Translations under genes and position numbers: made by a program
The notes under the pieces: generated by a model
What the model saw: the letters and a program-made list of their open reading frames with translations, nothing else
The model's database searches: none
Told to the model about the DNA's origin: nothing
Part shown: positions 60,801 to 64,000 of the stretch, one piece after another
How positions within the stretch are numbered: the stretch's first letter is position 1
Layout of the letters: each line of letters starts with the position of its first letter
From: Streptomyces ferrugineus
GTDB lineage: Bacteria; Actinomycetota; Actinomycetes; Streptomycetales; Streptomycetaceae
DNA: 64,000 nucleotides
Reading direction: 5' to 3'
NCBI RefSeq assembly: GCF_015160855.1
Contig: NZ_CP063373.1
Coordinates: forward strand, 7,068,001-7,132,000

Positions 60801-61580
60801 ATGGGTGCTCGCGACGGCCCCACGCTGATCGGGTCGGTGCAGCGTGCCTTCCGCCTGCTGGAGGCGGTGAGCGCGCACGAGAACGGTGCGCCGGCCAAGC
60901 AACTGGCCCGGGAGACCGACCTGCCGCTGGCCACGGCCTACCACCTGCTGCGGACGCTGGTCCACGACGGCTATGTGCGCAAGCTCGACGACGGCGGGTT
61001 CATCCTCGGCGAGCGGCTCCAGACGCTGCACACGGCGGGCCGGACACAGGCGCTGCTCAGCCGGATCCGGCCCACGCTCGCCGCGCTGCGGGACGAACTG
61101 TCCACCGCCGCCTACCTCACCTTCTACGAGGAGGGCGAGATCCGGGTCGCCGAGATCGTCGACGGTCCGCGCGCTCCCCGGGTCGATCTGTGGGTGGGGT
61201 TCGAGGACTCGGGGCACGCCACGGCGCTGGGCAAGTCGGTGCTGCGGGAGCTGGACGACGAGGAGCGCAAGGACTACCTGTCGCGGCACGCCCTCGCCGA
61301 CCTCACGCCCAGGACCATCACCGATCCCCCGGAGCTGCTGCGGCGGCTGGACTCCTCGCCCCTGGCCCCGGCGGTCACGGACATGGAGGAGTACTCCCTC
61401 GGCACGGTCTGTGTCGCGGTGCCCGTCTACAGCGGGACCACCCTCGGCTCGCTCGGCGTCTCGCTGCGCGCCGACCGCCGCTTCCGGCTGGAGGAGACGC
61501 GGGCCCGGCTGGAGGAGGTCCGGGCGCGGCTGATCCCGACCGCGAGCCGCATCACCCGGGGCCTGTCGCTCACTATCTGA
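60801..61580 (+). CDS. IclR-family transcriptional regulator
   Basis: The 259-residue regulator has the N-terminal IclR winged helix (SVQRAFRLLEAVSAHENGAPAKQLARET, LPLATAYHLLRTLVHDGYV) and the C-terminal effector domain (about 90-250, including GHATALGKSVLREL and AVTDMEEYSLGTVCVAVPVY). ATG 60801 is the natural start; the frame is open far upstream through the repeats but that is not family-like. No neighbouring catabolic target is obvious, so its regulon is unknown. The 39-bp repeats just upstream may matter for its expression. Confidence 0.9.
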   Translation: MGARDGPTLIGSVQRAFRLLEAVSAHENGAPAKQLARETDLPLATAYHLLRTLVHDGYVRKLDDGGFILGERLQTLHTAGRTQALLSRIRPTLAALRDELSTAAYLTFYEEGEIRVAEIVDGPRAPRVDLWVGFEDSGHATALGKSVLRELDDEERKDYLSRHALADLTPRTITDPPELLRRLDSSPLAPAVTDMEEYSLGTVCVAVPVYSGTTLGSLGVSLRADRRFRLEETRARLEEVRARLIPTASRITRGLSLTI

Positions 61581-61685
61581 AAATCCTCTCCTTGTCGCAC
61601 CCGGGGTCGAAACGATTCCCTATATAAACCGGACATTTCCCCGGCCCCCATGCCCCCGCGTACAGGTGAGGACAGCGGACAAGAC

Positions 61686-62822
61686 ATGAGCCACGCCCAG
61701 GATCACGGTCGTGACCATTGGCCGAGGCGGCTGGTCGCCGCCTCGCCCGTACTGCCCATACTGATCGTCTCCGCCCTCGTGCTCGTCGATCTCGTCGGCG
61801 GGTCGGGGATGGCGTGGGTGCCGCTGCTTGCCACGGGACCCGCCCTCGCCGCCACCACCTGTGGTCCGCGCGGCGTCCTGCTCGTGGGGCTGCTGTCCGT
61901 CGTCGTGGGCGTGAGCCTCGGTGTGCGGGGCGGTGCTCCGGGCAGTGAGCTGGCGGTCGCGCTGGCCGCGCTGCTGGTCGTCACCCTGGCGTGTGCAGTG
62001 ACCAGCGCGCTGCGCGGGCGGCGCGAGCGGGTGCTGGCCGCCGTCCGCTCGGTCGCCGAGGCCGCGCAGCACGCGCTGCTCCAACCCGTGCCGGCGACCG
62101 TCGGCCCGTTCCAGGTGGCCGTCCGCTACAGCGCCGCCGCCGCGGAGGCCCGGATCGGCGGCGATCTGTACGCCCTGGTGTCCACGCCGTACGGCGTCCG
62201 GCTGATCGTCGGCGATGTGCGCGGCAAGGGGCTGCCGGCCGTGGGGACGGCGGCGCTGGTGCTCGGTGTGTTCCGGGAGGCCGCCCATGACGAGCCCGAT
62301 CTGCTCGACGTCGTCGCGCGGATCGAGCGCAGCCTGGCGCGCAACCTGGGCAGCGACGACTTCGTCACCGCCGTGGTCGCCGGGTATCCGCGGCGGGGGC
62401 AGCTCGAGGTGGTCAACTGTGGTCACGCGCCGCCGCTGCTGGTGCGCGACTCCGTCGTCGTACCGGTGGAGCCGGACCGTCCGGCCCCGCCGCTCGGCCT
62501 GCGCGCCCTGTCGGGCGAGACGCCCGAGCTGCATGTGCTGCCCTTCGACGACGAGGACCAGCTCCTGCTCTACACCGACGGCGTCACCGAGGCCCGCGAC
62601 CACGACCGGGAGTTCTATCCGCTCGCCGAGGGCCTGGCCCGGCACACGTGCGACGACCCGGTGGCCACGGTCACCGCACTCCACGACGAACTGCTGACCC
62701 ACGTGGGCGGCCGACTGCACGACGACGCGGCCCTGCTGCTGCTCCGCATGCCGCCGGCCACGCAAGCCCCCGCCACCTGTGACACGCCCGACGGCGGGCG
62801 CGTCGAGTCCTGCTCACCGTAG
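61686..62822 (+). CDS. Membrane-bound PP2C (SpoIIE-type) phosphatase
   Basis: The 378-residue protein begins with two to four membrane segments (about residues 20-105: SPVLPILIVSALVLVDLV and the later LAALLVVTLACAVTSAL). A PP2C/SpoIIE domain follows with RIGGDLYALV, IVGDVRGKGLPAVGTAAL, CGHAPPLLV and LLYTDGVTEARD. It resembles the RsbU/SpoIIE phosphatases without sensory domains common in Streptomyces. I choose ATG 61686; ATG 61650 is possible. The third phosphatase of this kind within 8 kb, it could respond to envelope signals. Confidence 0.9.
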   Translation: MSHAQDHGRDHWPRRLVAASPVLPILIVSALVLVDLVGGSGMAWVPLLATGPALAATTCGPRGVLLVGLLSVVVGVSLGVRGGAPGSELAVALAALLVVTLACAVTSALRGRRERVLAAVRSVAEAAQHALLQPVPATVGPFQVAVRYSAAAAEARIGGDLYALVSTPYGVRLIVGDVRGKGLPAVGTAALVLGVFREAAHDEPDLLDVVARIERSLARNLGSDDFVTAVVAGYPRRGQLEVVNCGHAPPLLVRDSVVVPVEPDRPAPPLGLRALSGETPELHVLPFDDEDQLLLYTDGVTEARDHDREFYPLAEGLARHTCDDPVATVTALHDELLTHVGGRLHDDAALLLLRMPPATQAPATCDTPDGGRVESCSP

Positions 62823-62823
62823 A

Positions 62824-63037
62824 TCCCCGCCCGCCCAACGCGCAGCACCGCGAGGCCGACAACGCCCCCGCGAACTCCACCCACCCGCAGAGACCCGCCA
62901 GCACATCCGTAACACCCGCAAGACGCCCAGCGGCAGGCGCCAGGCGGCACGCCCGGCCCTGCCCCCTTGGGTCCCCGCCGCCCAACGCACAGCACCACCG
63001 AGGCCGACACCGACCCCTGCAAGCTCCACCCACCCGC
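62824..63037. repeat. Pair of imperfect direct repeats of about 65 bp
   Basis: 62824-62888 and 62971-63037 share most positions (ccgcccaacgc, cgaggccgaca, ctccacccacccgc), with indels of one to three bases. They lie in the convergent non-coding spacer between the phosphatase and the LysR gene. Confidence 0.7.
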
Positions 63038-63053
63038 CGAGCACCCGGCGCGG

Positions 63054-63992
63054 TCACCCCTCCCTCTGCGTCGCCGCGGGCCCGGAAGGGTGGCGTGGGC
63101 TCAGCATCGCCGCCAGCGACTGGGTGAACCGGGTGGCCGGCCACGGCAGTCGGCGGCCCGCGGCCGTCTGTACCTGGGCCTCGCGCTGCCGGAACACCGG
63201 GTGGTCGACGCGGACATGGGTCACGCCCTCGGCGCCGCCGTCCCCACCCAGGTCGCCGAGGTCCCCGACCAGGGCGAGTCCTCCTCCGGCGCGTACGAAC
63301 TCGTACCCCGGGGCGAGGGAGTCGCAGACCAGGGCGGGGCGTACGGTCAGGCCCTCCAGTTGTACGCCGATGTCGAAGAGTTCACGCTGGCTGGAGCCCG
63401 GTGGGGCCAGCGCCAGCGGATGCGCGCACAGTTCCGCGAGGCCGATCCGGTCGCGGCCGGCCAGCTCGTGGCCGAGCGGGACCACGGCGCACACCGGCAC
63501 CACGACGGCGCACTCCACACGGACGTCGTACTGTGGCCCCATCGCATAGGTGACGGCCACGTCGGCGATGCCCTCCACCACTCGGCGCGTGGCCTCCCGG
63601 CGGGGGACGACGTCGAGGCGGAACGACACATCGGGGTGCTCGCTCCGGAACCCGGCCATCGCCCGGGGTACGAGACGGCGCGCGAACCCCTCCGAGCAGG
63701 CCACGCGGACATCGCGTTCCTCGGCGCCGCGACCCGTGCGCAGCTCCTCGACCAGCGCGGCGGACTCGGTCTCGGTGCGGCGGGCGTGGGCCAGCAGCCG
63801 GGAGCCGGCGTCGGTCAGGGTCATGCCGCGCGGATGGCGGGCGAACAGGGCGATGCCGAGCCCCGACTCCAGCTTGGCGATCTGCCGGCTGACCGCCGAC
63901 GGCGCGACGCCGAGCACCTGCGCGGCCTCGGTCACCGATCCGGAACGGGCGACCTCCAGGAAGTACGTGAGGTTCACCGGAAGCAGCCGCAT
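63054..63992 (-). CDS. LysR-family transcriptional regulator
   Basis: The 312-residue LysR protein has the N-terminal winged helix (YFLEVARSGSVTEAAQVLGVAPSAVSRQIAKLE) and a substrate-binding domain beginning near residue 90 (VRVACSEGFARRLVP). Its start at ATG 63992 lies 8 bp from the window end, so the divergent partner and operator are outside. The binding domain (DIAVTYAMG-like and GGGLALVGDL) does not reveal the ligand. Confidence 0.9.
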   Translation of the reverse strand: MRLLPVNLTYFLEVARSGSVTEAAQVLGVAPSAVSRQIAKLESGLGIALFARHPRGMTLTDAGSRLLAHARRTETESAALVEELRTGRGAEERDVRVACSEGFARRLVPRAMAGFRSEHPDVSFRLDVVPRREATRRVVEGIADVAVTYAMGPQYDVRVECAVVVPVCAVVPLGHELAGRDRIGLAELCAHPLALAPPGSSQRELFDIGVQLEGLTVRPALVCDSLAPGYEFVRAGGGLALVGDLGDLGGDGGAEGVTHVRVDHPVFRQREAQVQTAAGRRLPWPATRFTQSLAAMLSPRHPSGPAATQREG

Positions 63993-64000
63993 CGTCCGTC

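Overview
The window reads as a high-G+C actinomycete chromosome, almost certainly Streptomyces. The evidence is G/C-rich third codon positions, GTG starts, a LAL-type regulator, a secreted trypsin, PAS/GAF/SpoIIE phosphatases and Streptomyces-like IS5 and IS110 elements. It looks like accessory, arm-like DNA: catabolic and stress islands, remnants of genes, and insertion sequences between ordinary transporter and regulator genes.

Layout. 1-4.1 kb: two translationally coupled acyl-CoA ligases (the second runs off the window start), divergent from a GAF-LuxR regulator. 4.5-11.7 kb: a LAL regulator, a secreted trypsin, a LysE exporter, an AlkZ-like winged-helix protein and CorA. 11.5-14.8 kb: the 3' end of corA is present twice, flanking a beta-helix membrane protein gene and an intact IS5-family element; this looks like a decayed integrative element. 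15.2-26.1 kb: a myo-inositol catabolism locus (transporter, USP, iolG-like dehydrogenase, LacI repressor, iolC, aldolase, iolB, iolD, mmsA/iolA) with three similar 14-bp LacI-type operators and two matching promoters; no iolE is present.

26.1-36.4 kb: a reactive-sulfur island. It holds rhodaneses, an SQRDL-type sulfide:quinone reductase, two CstB-like persulfide dioxygenase/rhodanese fusions, two TauE/SafE exporters, OsmC, thioredoxin, a DUF302 protein and a CsoR-family repressor with a CstR-like cysteine pair. Eight near-identical 16-bp sites of the form NTACCCC-NN-GGGGTAT lie in its promoter regions, so the repressor probably controls the whole island. 36.4-38.5 kb: a CDF efflux protein with its ArsR repressor, between two broken GNAT genes. 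38.9-45.2 kb: a pyruvate formate-lyase and its activase (unusual in an aerobe), an IS110 element directly upstream, a cNMP-binding protein, a CBS remnant and a response regulator lacking its phosphoacceptor Asp. 45.3-46.7 kb: a secreted Lys/Pro/Tyr-rich repeat protein resembling mussel-foot-protein repeats.

47-55.4 kb: an MFS transporter, a LysR regulator and a six-gene operon (FAH, cyclase, FAD monooxygenase, amidohydrolase, extradiol-type VOC protein, FAH) that looks like an aromatic or heterocyclic ring-cleavage pathway. 55.5-64 kb: three SpoIIE/PP2C phosphatases, an IclR and a LysR regulator, with tandem repeats in the intergenic DNA.
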